Shown here: positions 27,237 to 34,126 of the stretch, piece after piece
How the letters are laid out: every line of letters begins with the position of its first letter
Numbering within the stretch: the stretch's first letter is position 1
Assembly (NCBI RefSeq): GCF_913778665.1
Contig: NZ_CAJYVQ010000002.1
Location: forward strand, 682,001 to 746,000
Direction of reading: 5' to 3'
Source: an uncultured Stenotrophomonas sp.
Lineage (GTDB): Bacteria > Pseudomonadota > Gammaproteobacteria > Xanthomonadales > Xanthomonadaceae
DNA length: 64,000 nucleotides
Made by a program: the position numbers and the translations under genes
The notes under the pieces: generated by a model
Database searches by the model: none
What the model was told of the DNA's origin: nothing
Seen by the model: the letters and a program-made list of their open reading frames with translations, nothing else

Positions 27237-27671
27237 TTACGTCATCGAGGTGGTCAGAATGCGGGCCACCTTGCTGCGGCTGAACCCGTCCATCAGCAGT
27301 TCGAACGCCAGCAGATCCAGGGCCGCATGCCGCCGGTGATCGATCTCCAGGCCGTTCTCGGCCACCAGGTGGCTGACCAGTTCGTAGGCGTCCTGCCAGA
27401 CATCCAGATGGGCCTGGCTGGGAATGTAGGCATTGCCGGGCTCGCCCACGCCGCGCCCGCTGACTCCATACAGGAGTTCGCGCGCGTCGAGTTTGGCCGC
27501 ATCGGCGATGCGGAACAGTTGTTCGGCTTTTACATGGGAGGCACTGACATGGTCGTTGAGCCAGTTGCTGATGGTTGCCGTCGTCGATTTGGCGGCACGG
27601 GCCAGATCGGCCGGGCGTGGGTGCCCGGCTTTCTTCATGGCGGCGGCGAGTCGTTGGCCAAGAGTATTCAT
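27237..27671 (-). CDS. XRE/CI-type helix-turn-helix repressor
   Basis: 144-residue protein with an N-terminal XRE helix-turn-helix (about residues 3-62, with DLARAAKSTTATISNWLNDH as the DNA-reading region) and a C-terminal helical region ending FSRSKVARILTTSMT. It lacks the S24 peptidase domain of lambda-type CI, so RecA-driven self-cleavage is not expected. It is transcribed divergently from a Cro-like gene across a 78-base operator region, the layout of a phage immunity switch. Confidence 0.85.
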   Translation of the reverse strand: MNTLGQRLAAAMKKAGHPRPADLARAAKSTTATISNWLNDHVSASHVKAEQLFRIADAAKLDARELLYGVSGRGVGEPGNAYIPSQAHLDVWQDAYELVSHLVAENGLEIDHRRHAALDLLAFELLMDGFSRSKVARILTTSMT

Positions 27672-27749
27672 CTATGCAAGCCAGCTTAACGCGTGGCTTG
27701 CGAAGAATTCTTGTCGCGAGAATAAGTCTGGTTAACAGAAGGACCGACC
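27672..27749. promoter_or_regulatory. CI/Cro operator-promoter region
   Basis: The 78 bases between the divergent repressor and Cro-like genes contain the palindromes AAGAATTCTT (27703-27712) and CTGGTTAACAG (27728-27738, imperfect), plus CTTAACGCG near 27685. These are candidate operator sites. The assignment rests on position and symmetry only. Confidence 0.55.
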
Positions 27750-27959
27750 GTGACCGAATTCTGGAACAAGCGACAGGTGCGAACCCGGCTGGGGTTCCGC
27801 ACCGATGCCGAACTGGCACGTTTCTTTGGCATCAGCCGATCCGCTGTCTCGCAATGGCCGCGTGACTTCCCGATTCCGGCCCTGCGCCAGTACATGCTGC
27901 AGCAGCGCTATCCGAACCTGTTTCCCGCAAAGGACGCCACGGAAAGCGAATCCATCTGA
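27750..27959 (+). CDS. Cro-like DNA-binding protein
   Basis: 69-residue protein starting with GTG, with one helix-turn-helix and the Cro-type core LARFFGISRSAVSQWPRDFPIPALR. This is the same pattern as lambdoid Cro and DicC proteins (AVSQW ... PIP ... R). It opposes the repressor gene. No phage structural, integrase or replication gene lies nearby, so the pair is an orphan or domesticated switch. Confidence 0.85.
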   Translation: MTEFWNKRQVRTRLGFRTDAELARFFGISRSAVSQWPRDFPIPALRQYMLQQRYPNLFPAKDATESESI

Positions 27960-27981
27960 ATTGCGCCGCTCTTTGTCGCGT

Positions 27982-28021
27982 TTAGCACGCTAAGCGTCAT
28001 TTGCTAAGTAGACTTAGCAAA
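27982..28021. promoter_or_regulatory. Two adjacent GCTAA palindromes (operator-like)
   Basis: Directly after the Cro-like gene, TTAGC-AC-GCTAA (27982-27993) is followed by a perfect 10-base inverted repeat TTTGCTAAGT-AG-ACTTAGCAAA (28000-28021). Both are built on TTAGC/GCTAA half-sites and their centres are 23 bases apart, about two helical turns. This looks like a paired operator for a dimeric regulator. Which protein binds is unknown. Confidence 0.6.
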
Positions 28022-28311
28022 ATAGAAAGAAATGATCGATCTGCCTATGCCGATCAACGCCGCCTACTGGGGGTGGGACGGAGGGCTCTGGGTCGCCTGT
28101 CGGCTTCACCCCGCCCGGTAGCCTTGGGGACTCGCATGCAGTTTTGTGAACGATTAATAATTTCGATCGCAAAAATGGCGCGATGTAATTGACCTGTCGT
28201 GAAATCTGTGCCTAATTGGGGTCAACCGGCCGTGAAGCCGGGAGTCTTTCAGTAGCACGCAAGTGAGTCGGTCGTCCGTCAACGATGCAGAACAAGTCCA
28301 ACGGAGGTCGT
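28022..28311. other. AT-rich 290-base stretch after the Cro-like gene
   Basis: Noticeably AT-richer than its surroundings (for example around 28145-28190). It contains a possible 29-codon ORF at 28032 and a possible promoter, TTGACC near 28189 with TAATTG 18 bases later. It probably serves the gene at 28312. No further gene is recognised. Confidence 0.5.
28032..28121 (+). CDS. Possible 29-residue Trp-rich peptide
   Basis: ATG 28032 to TAG 28119-28121 encodes 29 residues with three Trp (AYWGWDGGLWVACRL). A weak AGAAAGAA precedes it. It begins 11 bases after the palindrome pair. It may be a true small protein, a phage remnant or chance; nothing in the family knowledge I have supports a function. 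Confidence 0.3.
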   Translation: MIDLPMPINAAYWGWDGGLWVACRLHPAR

Positions 28312-28548
28312 ATGGAATACGGCATGCATGGCTTGGCTGAACGGGTACGCCGCGAACTGGAAGCCAGCTATCACAAACACGGATGCGGTCCGGCGTTCTG
28401 GGATACCTATCAGCAGGTGCTGGATCGCCTGGTCCCGCAGGGCACCGAGCGTACCGAAGTCACCAATGAAATGGCGTTGATCATCGAGCAGCTGGGCATC
28501 GTCCGACGTGCGCAGCTGGTACCGCCTCACGTCGACGGGCCGCGTTGA
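28312..28548 (+). CDS. Hypothetical protein, 78 aa
   Basis: Soluble helical 78-residue protein beginning MEYGMHGLAERVRRELEASY, with no recognised domain. ATG 28312 is preceded by GGAGG at 5 bases, which decides it against the in-frame ATG at 28285. A weak FNR-like half-site (GTCAA at 28221-28225 after AATTGG) lies upstream. It converges on the CcoG-like gene with one base between stop codons. Confidence 0.65.
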   Translation: MEYGMHGLAERVRRELEASYHKHGCGPAFWDTYQQVLDRLVPQGTERTEVTNEMALIIEQLGIVRRAQLVPPHVDGPR

Positions 28549-28549
28549 T

Positions 28550-29599
28550 TCAGAGCAGGCGCCAGGCGCCACAGGCCAGCAGCGCCAGCAGCATCGACAG
28601 CAGGGCCAGGGTCCGCGGTCGCCACCAGCGCCGCGGTTGACCGGCCATCGTCTGCGGACTGCAGTAACGCACCAGCCCCGGACCGAATCCGGCCTGGTGC
28701 TGCTGCTGCGCGCAGGCCTCCAGGCAGGCGCCGCAGGCCAGGCAATCGGCCTGCGGTCCTTGGCGGATGTCCAGTTGCATCGGGCAGGCCTTGAGGCAAG
28801 CGCCGCAATCGGTGCAGTCGCCCAGGCGGTCGGCGCTGAAGGTGGGCATCGGCCCGGCCAGGAGCGGATGCGCGGCGCGGAACACGTAGTCCTGGGCGGT
28901 GGTCGGGTCGAGCAGGCCGCGGCCGCGGCCAAGCACACCTCCCAGCCCGGAAGGGCGTGGCCCTCGCGGTTCACCGCGACGCGCGTCGAACAGCATGCGT
29001 GGCGTATGCGGATCGGTCAGCAGCGGCTGCATGCGTGCGAATGGGCACAGCGAACGGCAGACCTGCTCGCGCAGGAAGCCGGCATTACCCCAGGTGGCGG
29101 CGGCGTAGAACAGCACCCAGAAGGTTTCCCAGCCGCTCCAGCCGGCGTGCGGCGCGCTAGACAGCAGCGCATCGATCGGGCTGAACAGGCCGACGAAGGT
29201 GATGCCGGTCCAGATCGACAGCAGTCCCCAGGCCAGTTGCGTGGCCGGGCCAACGGCCACCGCCGGCAGCCGTCGCGCCAGCCCGCGCGCGATCCAGTCG
29301 AAGGCTACCCGCCACAACGTCTGCGGGCAGGCATGGCCGCACCAGAGGCGCCCCGTCAGGTGGGTGATCAGTGCAAGGCTCACCGCCAGCACGGCCAGCA
29401 GGCCGATCAGCATGCCCACGTCGCCGGGCCACAGCGTCCAGCCGAACAGGTCGAAGCGGCGTGCACCGATGTCCAGCAGCAGGGCCTGGCGACCGTCCCA
29501 GCGCAGCCACGGCAGGACATAGAAAAGTGCAAGCAGCACGGCGCTGAGCGTCCCACGCCAGTGCCGGGGGCGGGGCCGGGTGGAGCAGGGCGTACTCAT
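28550..29599 (-). CDS. CcoG/FixG-like membrane polyferredoxin (short form)
   Basis: 349-residue inner-membrane iron-sulphur protein of the CcoG/RdxA/FixG group, which helps deliver copper to cbb3-type cytochrome oxidase. Membrane segments lie at about 15-33, 60-80, 120-140, 158-175 and 330-347. Cys motifs are WCGHACPQ near residue 87, CRSLCPF near 183 and the ferredoxin pair CTDCGACLKACP and CLACGACLEAC at about 265-305. Usual CcoG proteins are about 470 residues with a C-terminal Ig-like domain; that domain is absent here. No ccoNOQP genes are nearby. Its start overlaps the stop of the preceding gene (ATGA). Confidence 0.82.
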   Translation of the reverse strand: MSTPCSTRPRPRHWRGTLSAVLLALFYVLPWLRWDGRQALLLDIGARRFDLFGWTLWPGDVGMLIGLLAVLAVSLALITHLTGRLWCGHACPQTLWRVAFDWIARGLARRLPAVAVGPATQLAWGLLSIWTGITFVGLFSPIDALLSSAPHAGWSGWETFWVLFYAAATWGNAGFLREQVCRSLCPFARMQPLLTDPHTPRMLFDARRGEPRGPRPSGLGGVLGRGRGLLDPTTAQDYVFRAAHPLLAGPMPTFSADRLGDCTDCGACLKACPMQLDIRQGPQADCLACGACLEACAQQQHQAGFGPGLVRYCSPQTMAGQPRRWWRPRTLALLSMLLALLACGAWRLL

Positions 29600-29883
29600 C
29601 CCAGCGGCAGCTCCTCGTCATCGTCGCCTGGCATCGGCCGGTTCAGATACCAGGTAACCGCGCTGGACAGCGCTGTTACTGCCCAGAACATGAAAAAGCC
29701 CGCGCTATAGCCGAGTTCGCGGCTGATCGTCGTGCCCGGAAAGCTGATCGCCTGCAGCCGCAACGGGTCGACGAAGGCGAAGAACACCACGCTGGCCGCG
29801 CCGGCAGCGATGAAGCTGGGCCAGAGGATCGAGCCCCATTGCTGGATCAGGTGCTGGCGGCGGTTGGGAGAGGGTCTGTTCAT
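29596..29883 (-). CDS. Hypothetical membrane protein of the low-oxygen cluster
   Basis: 95-residue protein with two membrane helices (about residues 20-40 and 58-82) and an acidic C-terminus (GDDDEELPLG). It is translationally coupled to the CcoG-like gene, so the two are one operon, and it lies behind the FNR box at 29998. The ATG at 29883 is chosen since upstream residues are Arg-rich and not family-like. Function unknown. Confidence 0.72.
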   Translation of the reverse strand: MNRPSPNRRQHLIQQWGSILWPSFIAAGAASVVFFAFVDPLRLQAISFPGTTISRELGYSAGFFMFWAVTALSSAVTWYLNRPMPGDDDEELPLG

Positions 29884-29997
29884 GCTGTCCCGGATCGGAA
29901 AGTGGGCGGCGCGTATACTGCGCCGGTATTGGCGCCGCATCCGCAAGGCATGCTTCCTGCAAGCGTGTCAGCCTAGGTGCAGCGGACTGCGCCGACA

Positions 29998-30011
29998 TTG
30001 ATCTGGATCAA
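29998..30011. promoter_or_regulatory. FNR/ANR box between divergent low-oxygen genes
   Basis: TTGATCTGGATCAA is a perfect match to the FNR/ANR consensus TTGAT-N4-ATCAA. It lies 52 bases before the haemoglobin gene and about 115 bases before the divergent membrane-protein/CcoG operon, so it could drive either or both when oxygen is low. Confidence 0.85.
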
Positions 30012-30062
30012 CGGTGGTGGCGGCCGGCTGCGGCACACTGCCGGCACGTTTTGGGTACCCCG

Positions 30063-30503
30063 ATGAACGCACCCCCGCCGCCTGTCATTCCCGTCGCCTC
30101 GCCCGAGCTGTGCACCGAGCAGGAAGTGACCCGCCTGGTGCACGACTTCTACGCACGCGTGCGCCAGGAAGAGCGGTTGGGACCGGTCTTCGAAGCGCAT
30201 GTGCATGACTGGCCGGAGCACCTGGCGCAGCTGGTTGATTTCTGGTCGGCGATGCTGCGCGGCACGCGCCGTTTCAAGGGTTCGCCGATGTCCAAGCACA
30301 TGGCCATCGCGCTGGATAAGGACCTGTTCGAGCGCTGGCTGGCACTGTTCCGGATCACCACGGCCGAGTGCGGCAATCCGCTGATGCAGACGCTGGCCGA
30401 TGACGTCGCCGCGCGCATCGGCGACACCTTCTGGAAGCGCTACCAGATGCTGCGCTGGCCGCAGGTCGGCCTGCCGGTGCTGGGGATGCCCGCCAAGGAT
30501 TGA
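30063..30503 (+). CDS. Group III truncated haemoglobin
   Basis: 146-residue globin of the truncated group III type. The family pattern is visible in VTRLVHDFYARVRQEERLGP and FWSAMLRGTRRFKGSPM, with the proximal His region in MSKHMAIAL and a late Trp in FWKRYQML. Such proteins are implicated in oxygen or nitric oxide chemistry at low oxygen. It has an FNR/ANR box upstream and another box overlapping its stop codon that precedes hemN, so it is in a microaerobic regulon. ATG 30063 is preferred over TTG 30051. Confidence 0.88.
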   Translation: MNAPPPPVIPVASPELCTEQEVTRLVHDFYARVRQEERLGPVFEAHVHDWPEHLAQLVDFWSAMLRGTRRFKGSPMSKHMAIALDKDLFERWLALFRITTAECGNPLMQTLADDVAARIGDTFWKRYQMLRWPQVGLPVLGMPAKD

Positions 30504-30513
30504 TCTGGGTCAA
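30500..30513. promoter_or_regulatory. FNR/ANR-like box upstream of hemN
   Basis: TTGATCTGGGTCAA differs from the FNR/ANR consensus (TTGAT-N4-ATCAA) at one base. It overlaps the haemoglobin stop codon and ends 34 bases before the hemN ATG. Anaerobic control of hemN by FNR-type regulators is well known. Confidence 0.75.
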
Positions 30514-30547
30514 GGCGCTGGCCGCCGCCCGGCGCGATGCTGGCGGC

Positions 30548-31957
30548 ATGGACACGTTCTCTCCCGCCGCCGGTGGCCTGGCCTGGACCTTCGACCCCGA
30601 CCTGTTGCGCCGGCACGACCGGCCCGGGCCGCGCTACACCTCGTATCCGACCGCGCCGCACTTCCACGATGGCTTTGGCGCCCCGGCCCTGCGCCAGGCA
30701 ATCGCCGACAGCAACCGGCAGGCGCGCGCGCTGTCGCTGTATGTGCACGTGCCGTTCTGCTCCAGCCCCTGCTTCTACTGCGGCTGCAACCGGGTGATCA
30801 CCCGTGATCGCGGCCGCGGTCATAGCTATGTGTCGCGCGTACTGGCCGAGGCCGACCTGCTGGCGCCGCAGTTCGAGGACGGCCGCGAGGTCATCCAGCT
30901 GCACCTGGGCGGTGGGACGCCGAACTTCCTCGATGCCGAGGCGATGACCACGCTGGTGCAGGGCTTGCGCCGTCGCTTCGACTTCAGTGATTCGCCGCAG
31001 CGCGACTTTTCGATCGAACTTGACCCGCGCTTCATCGATACCCGTGACGTGGCGATGCTGGCGCGGCTGGGCTTCAACCGGGCCAGCCTGGGCGTACAGG
31101 ATTTCGATCCGCTGGTGCAGGCGTCGATCAACCGCATGCAGGGCGTGCAGCAGACGCTGGACATCCTGCAGGCCTGCCGCGACAGCGGCATGCGATCGGT
31201 CAACGTCGACCTGATCTATGGCTTGCCCGGACAGAGCCTGCAGGGGTTCGGTCGCACCCTGGAACGGGTGCTGGCGCTGCGCCCGGATCGCCTGGCAGTC
31301 TACGGCTATGCGCACCTGCCGCATCTGTTCCGCGCACAGAAGCAGATCGACGAAAGCCGGCTGCCTTCGCCGGAAGACAAGCTGGCGCTGCTGGGCCTGG
31401 CGGTGGAAAAGCTGTCCGCTGCGGGTTACCAGTACATCGGCATGGATCATTTCGCGCTGCCGGAAGAGGACCTGTCGCGCGCACAGCGGGCCGGCCAGCT
31501 GCACCGCAACTTCATGGGCTACACCACCCATGCCGACACCGACCTGCTCGGTCTTGGGGTCAGTGCGATCAGCCACATCGGCGCCACCTACAGCCAGAAC
31601 CCGCGCGACCTGCCGTCGTGGGAAGACGCGGTGGACCAGGGCCAGCTGCCGGTCTGGCGCGGTGTCGCGCTGAGTGCCGACGACCAGCTGCGCGCCGACC
31701 TGATCCAGCAGTTGATGTGCCAGGGTGAGGTGGATGGGGCCGTCCTGGGCCAGCGCCACGGTGTTGAATTCGAGCGGTACTTTGCCGAGGACCTGCGTTC
31801 GGTGCAGCGGCTGCAGGAAGATGGCCTGGCCGAGTACCGCGATGGCGTGGTGCGCGCCAGCGAGCCGGGCCGGCCGCTGCTGCGCCTGCTGGCGATGTGC
31901 TTCGACCCGTACCTGCGCGCTGCACATGCGCAGCCACGCTATTCGCGTGCGATCTGA
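30548..31957 (+). CDS. hemN: Oxygen-independent coproporphyrinogen III oxidase
   Basis: 469-residue radical-SAM enzyme converting coproporphyrinogen III to protoporphyrinogen IX without oxygen, in haem synthesis. The iron-sulphur motif is CSSPCFYCGCN (CxxxCxxCxC), preceded by YVHVPF, and the conserved LHLGGGTPNFL and VDLIYGLPGQ follow. ATG 30548 begins the family-like part; the frame runs upstream into the haemoglobin gene but is not needed. It is the last gene of the FNR-associated cluster. Confidence 0.95.
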   Translation: MDTFSPAAGGLAWTFDPDLLRRHDRPGPRYTSYPTAPHFHDGFGAPALRQAIADSNRQARALSLYVHVPFCSSPCFYCGCNRVITRDRGRGHSYVSRVLAEADLLAPQFEDGREVIQLHLGGGTPNFLDAEAMTTLVQGLRRRFDFSDSPQRDFSIELDPRFIDTRDVAMLARLGFNRASLGVQDFDPLVQASINRMQGVQQTLDILQACRDSGMRSVNVDLIYGLPGQSLQGFGRTLERVLALRPDRLAVYGYAHLPHLFRAQKQIDESRLPSPEDKLALLGLAVEKLSAAGYQYIGMDHFALPEEDLSRAQRAGQLHRNFMGYTTHADTDLLGLGVSAISHIGATYSQNPRDLPSWEDAVDQGQLPVWRGVALSADDQLRADLIQQLMCQGEVDGAVLGQRHGVEFERYFAEDLRSVQRLQEDGLAEYRDGVVRASEPGRPLLRLLAMCFDPYLRAAHAQPRYSRAI

Positions 31958-31982
31958 TCGATCCGTTGCGCAACGCGCACGC

Positions 31983-32069
31983 TGGTGCCCGGAGCCGGAA
32001 TCGAACCGGCATGGGGTCGCCCCCGGCGGATTTTAAGTCCGATGCGTCTACCAGTTTCGCCATCCGGGC
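31983..32069 (-). tRNA. tRNA-Leu(TAA)
   Basis: 87-base class II tRNA with a long variable arm. Acceptor GCCCGGA pairs with TCCGGGC, the anticodon loop is CTTAAAA (TAA) and CCA is encoded at 31985-31983. Confidence 0.97.
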
Positions 32070-32200
32070 CTGCAGCGCGGCGCCGATTGTAGCCCAGCTG
32101 CGGCGCGCCAGCGGAAATGCGGGAAGCCGGCCGCGTGCTTAACTGTTTTCCTTGTTCATGTCATAGTCCCAGCCATCGTTCCCAGGGGGGGAGCCACCTG

Positions 32201-32635
32201 ATGTCGCTGCACGCGATTGCCTATGCCAGTGAGGCCCGCGCCGATCTGCAGACAACCGATCTTGATCGCCTGCTGGCTGATGCCACGACTTTCAACCGTG
32301 TAGCCGGTGTCACCGGTGTGCTGATGTTCGATGGCCGCCGCTTCCTGCAGTACCTGGAGGGCCCTGAAGATGGCATCGACTCGGTGTTCCAGCGCATCGT
32401 CAATGCGCGCAGCCATGGGCAGATAAAGATGCTGTGCCGTGCACCGGTGGCGCAGCGCGTGTTCCCGCGCTGGTCGATGGGCACGCGGCGGATCGAAGCG
32501 GACCTGCTGGAACAGATCGTCGGAGCGGCGTGGCCGGGTTTCCTGCTCGGCAATGGCGGTTTCGAGCGCCTGCTGCTGGCCTGGACCGGCGCTGACGGTG
32601 AGCTGGAGCCAGCAGCGGTCGCGCTGGGCTCCTGA
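32201..32635 (+). CDS. BLUF-domain blue-light sensor protein
   Basis: 144-residue protein, almost all of it a BLUF domain (about residues 1-95). The family's key Tyr lies in AIAYAS, the Gln in RRFLQYLEGPEDGI, and the substrate-binding core is GVTGVLMFDG. BLUF binds FAD and changes the hydrogen bonding at that Gln upon blue light. A short C-terminal helical tail is the only other part, and no effector (cyclase, EAL, transcription factor) is fused, so a partner protein is needed. ATG 32201 has a GGGGGGAG ribosome binding site. Stands alone. Confidence 0.9.
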   Translation: MSLHAIAYASEARADLQTTDLDRLLADATTFNRVAGVTGVLMFDGRRFLQYLEGPEDGIDSVFQRIVNARSHGQIKMLCRAPVAQRVFPRWSMGTRRIEADLLEQIVGAAWPGFLLGNGGFERLLLAWTGADGELEPAAVALGS

Positions 32636-32778
32636 GCCTGCCTTGGCGGCAGGGCGCCGGGGCCGTTAGGCTGTAGCCTTTCTGGTGCGGGTTTCCCCGG
32701 AGTGGTACAGCGAATGAGTGGGTTGGCCGAAGCCATCGCAGCGCGCCTGCGGTTTGATCCGGTACACGGGATGTGCCG

Positions 32779-34071
32779 ATGAGTGCGCCGGTTGCGGTTG
32801 CGGCGGCGGTGGCGCCGCGGTTCGCGGTGATCGGGCTGGGCTATGTCGGCCTGCCGTTGGCGGTGGCGTTCGGACGGCACTGGCCGACGCTGGGCTTCGA
32901 TATCGATGCCGGGCGCATCGCCGAGCTGCGCAGCGGCCAGGACCACACGCTGGAGATGGAGGCCGACGAGCTGGCCCGCGCGCAGCACCTGCAGTACGGC
33001 AATGATCCGGCGCTGCTCGATGCCTGCAATGTCTACATCGTTACTGTGCCGACGCCGATCGATGCCTACGAACAACCCGACCTGGAGCCGTTGCGTTCGG
33101 CCAGCCGGTTGATCGCCACGCATCTGCGCGCGGGCGACCTGGTGATCTACGAATCCACGGTGTATCCCGGCACCACCGAAGAGGTCTGCGTGCCGCTGCT
33201 GGAGCAGGGCTCGGGCCTGTGCTTCAACCAGGACTTCTTCTGTGGCTACAGTCCGGAACGGGTCAGTCCCGGCGACCGTCAGCGACGGCTGGCCGACATC
33301 CGCAAGATCACCTCGGGCTCGACGCCGGAGGTTGCTGAGGTCATCGATGGGTTGTACCAGCGCATCATCGCGGCCGGCACCTTCGCCGCGCCGTCGATGC
33401 GCGTGGCCGAAGCGGCCAAGGTGGTCGAGAACATCCAGCGCGACGTGAACATCGCTTTGGTCAATGAGCTGGCGCTGATCTTCGACCGGCTCGGCATCGA
33501 TACCCAGGACGTGCTGGATGCGGCGGGCAGCAAGTGGAACTTCCTGCCGTTCCGGCCCGGCCTGGTCGGCGGCCACTGCATCGGCGTGGACCCGTACTAC
33601 CTGCTGCACAAGTCCGAAAGCGTGGGCTATCACCCGGACCTGATCCATACCGCGCGGCAGGTCAACAACCGCGTTGGCGAACACGTGGCGGCGCGGGTGC
33701 TGGCGATGCTTGCCGAGCGCGGCCGCGCCCCCGCACAGGCACGCATCATGGTGCTGGGCGTGACGTTCAAGGAGGACTGCCCGGATCTGCGCAACAGCCG
33801 CGCACTGGAACTGGCGCAGCGCCTGCGCGGGGCCGGCGCCGAGGTGGAGGTGAGTGACCCATGGGTGGGCCCGGCGGCCCTGGCCGAGGCCGGTGTGCAG
33901 TGGCTGGCCGAGCCGATCGCCGGCAGTTACGACGCGGTGGTGCTGGCGGTGGCCCACGCCCGTTTCAAGGCGATGGACGAACACGCGATCCGCGGCCTGC
34001 TGGCGCCCGGTGGGCTGGTCTACGATGTGAAATCGGCCTGGCCGCGCAACGTGGTTGACGCTCGTCTGTAA
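32779..34071 (+). CDS. UDP-N-acetylhexosamine / UDP-sugar 6-dehydrogenase
   Basis: 430-residue NAD-dependent nucleotide-sugar dehydrogenase of the UDP-GlcNAc/UDP-GalNAc dehydrogenase type (TviB/WbpO/WecC-like). The N-terminal Rossmann motif is GLGYVGLPLAVAFG, and the catalytic Cys lies in LVGGHCIGVDPYYL near residue 266. It oxidises UDP-sugars to uronic acids for surface polysaccharides. ATG 32779 is preferred; GTG 32773 is possible. No other polysaccharide gene is adjacent, so its product's use is not visible here. Confidence 0.9.
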   Translation: MSAPVAVAAAVAPRFAVIGLGYVGLPLAVAFGRHWPTLGFDIDAGRIAELRSGQDHTLEMEADELARAQHLQYGNDPALLDACNVYIVTVPTPIDAYEQPDLEPLRSASRLIATHLRAGDLVIYESTVYPGTTEEVCVPLLEQGSGLCFNQDFFCGYSPERVSPGDRQRRLADIRKITSGSTPEVAEVIDGLYQRIIAAGTFAAPSMRVAEAAKVVENIQRDVNIALVNELALIFDRLGIDTQDVLDAAGSKWNFLPFRPGLVGGHCIGVDPYYLLHKSESVGYHPDLIHTARQVNNRVGEHVAARVLAMLAERGRAPAQARIMVLGVTFKEDCPDLRNSRALELAQRLRGAGAEVEVSDPWVGPAALAEAGVQWLAEPIAGSYDAVVLAVAHARFKAMDEHAIRGLLAPGGLVYDVKSAWPRNVVDARL

Positions 34072-34126
34072 GCCCTGTCGACAGGCACCGCGGTAGACTC
34101 GGGGGCAGTTGCAACCGAGGAAAGCC

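Noticed and set aside
28508..29710. 400-codon plus-strand frame opposite the CcoG-like gene
   Set aside because: Shadow frame; the minus strand encodes a protein with conserved iron-sulphur motifs.
30500..30547. Upstream extension of hemN
   Set aside because: It overlaps the haemoglobin stop and the FNR-like box; the family-like sequence begins after ATG 30548.
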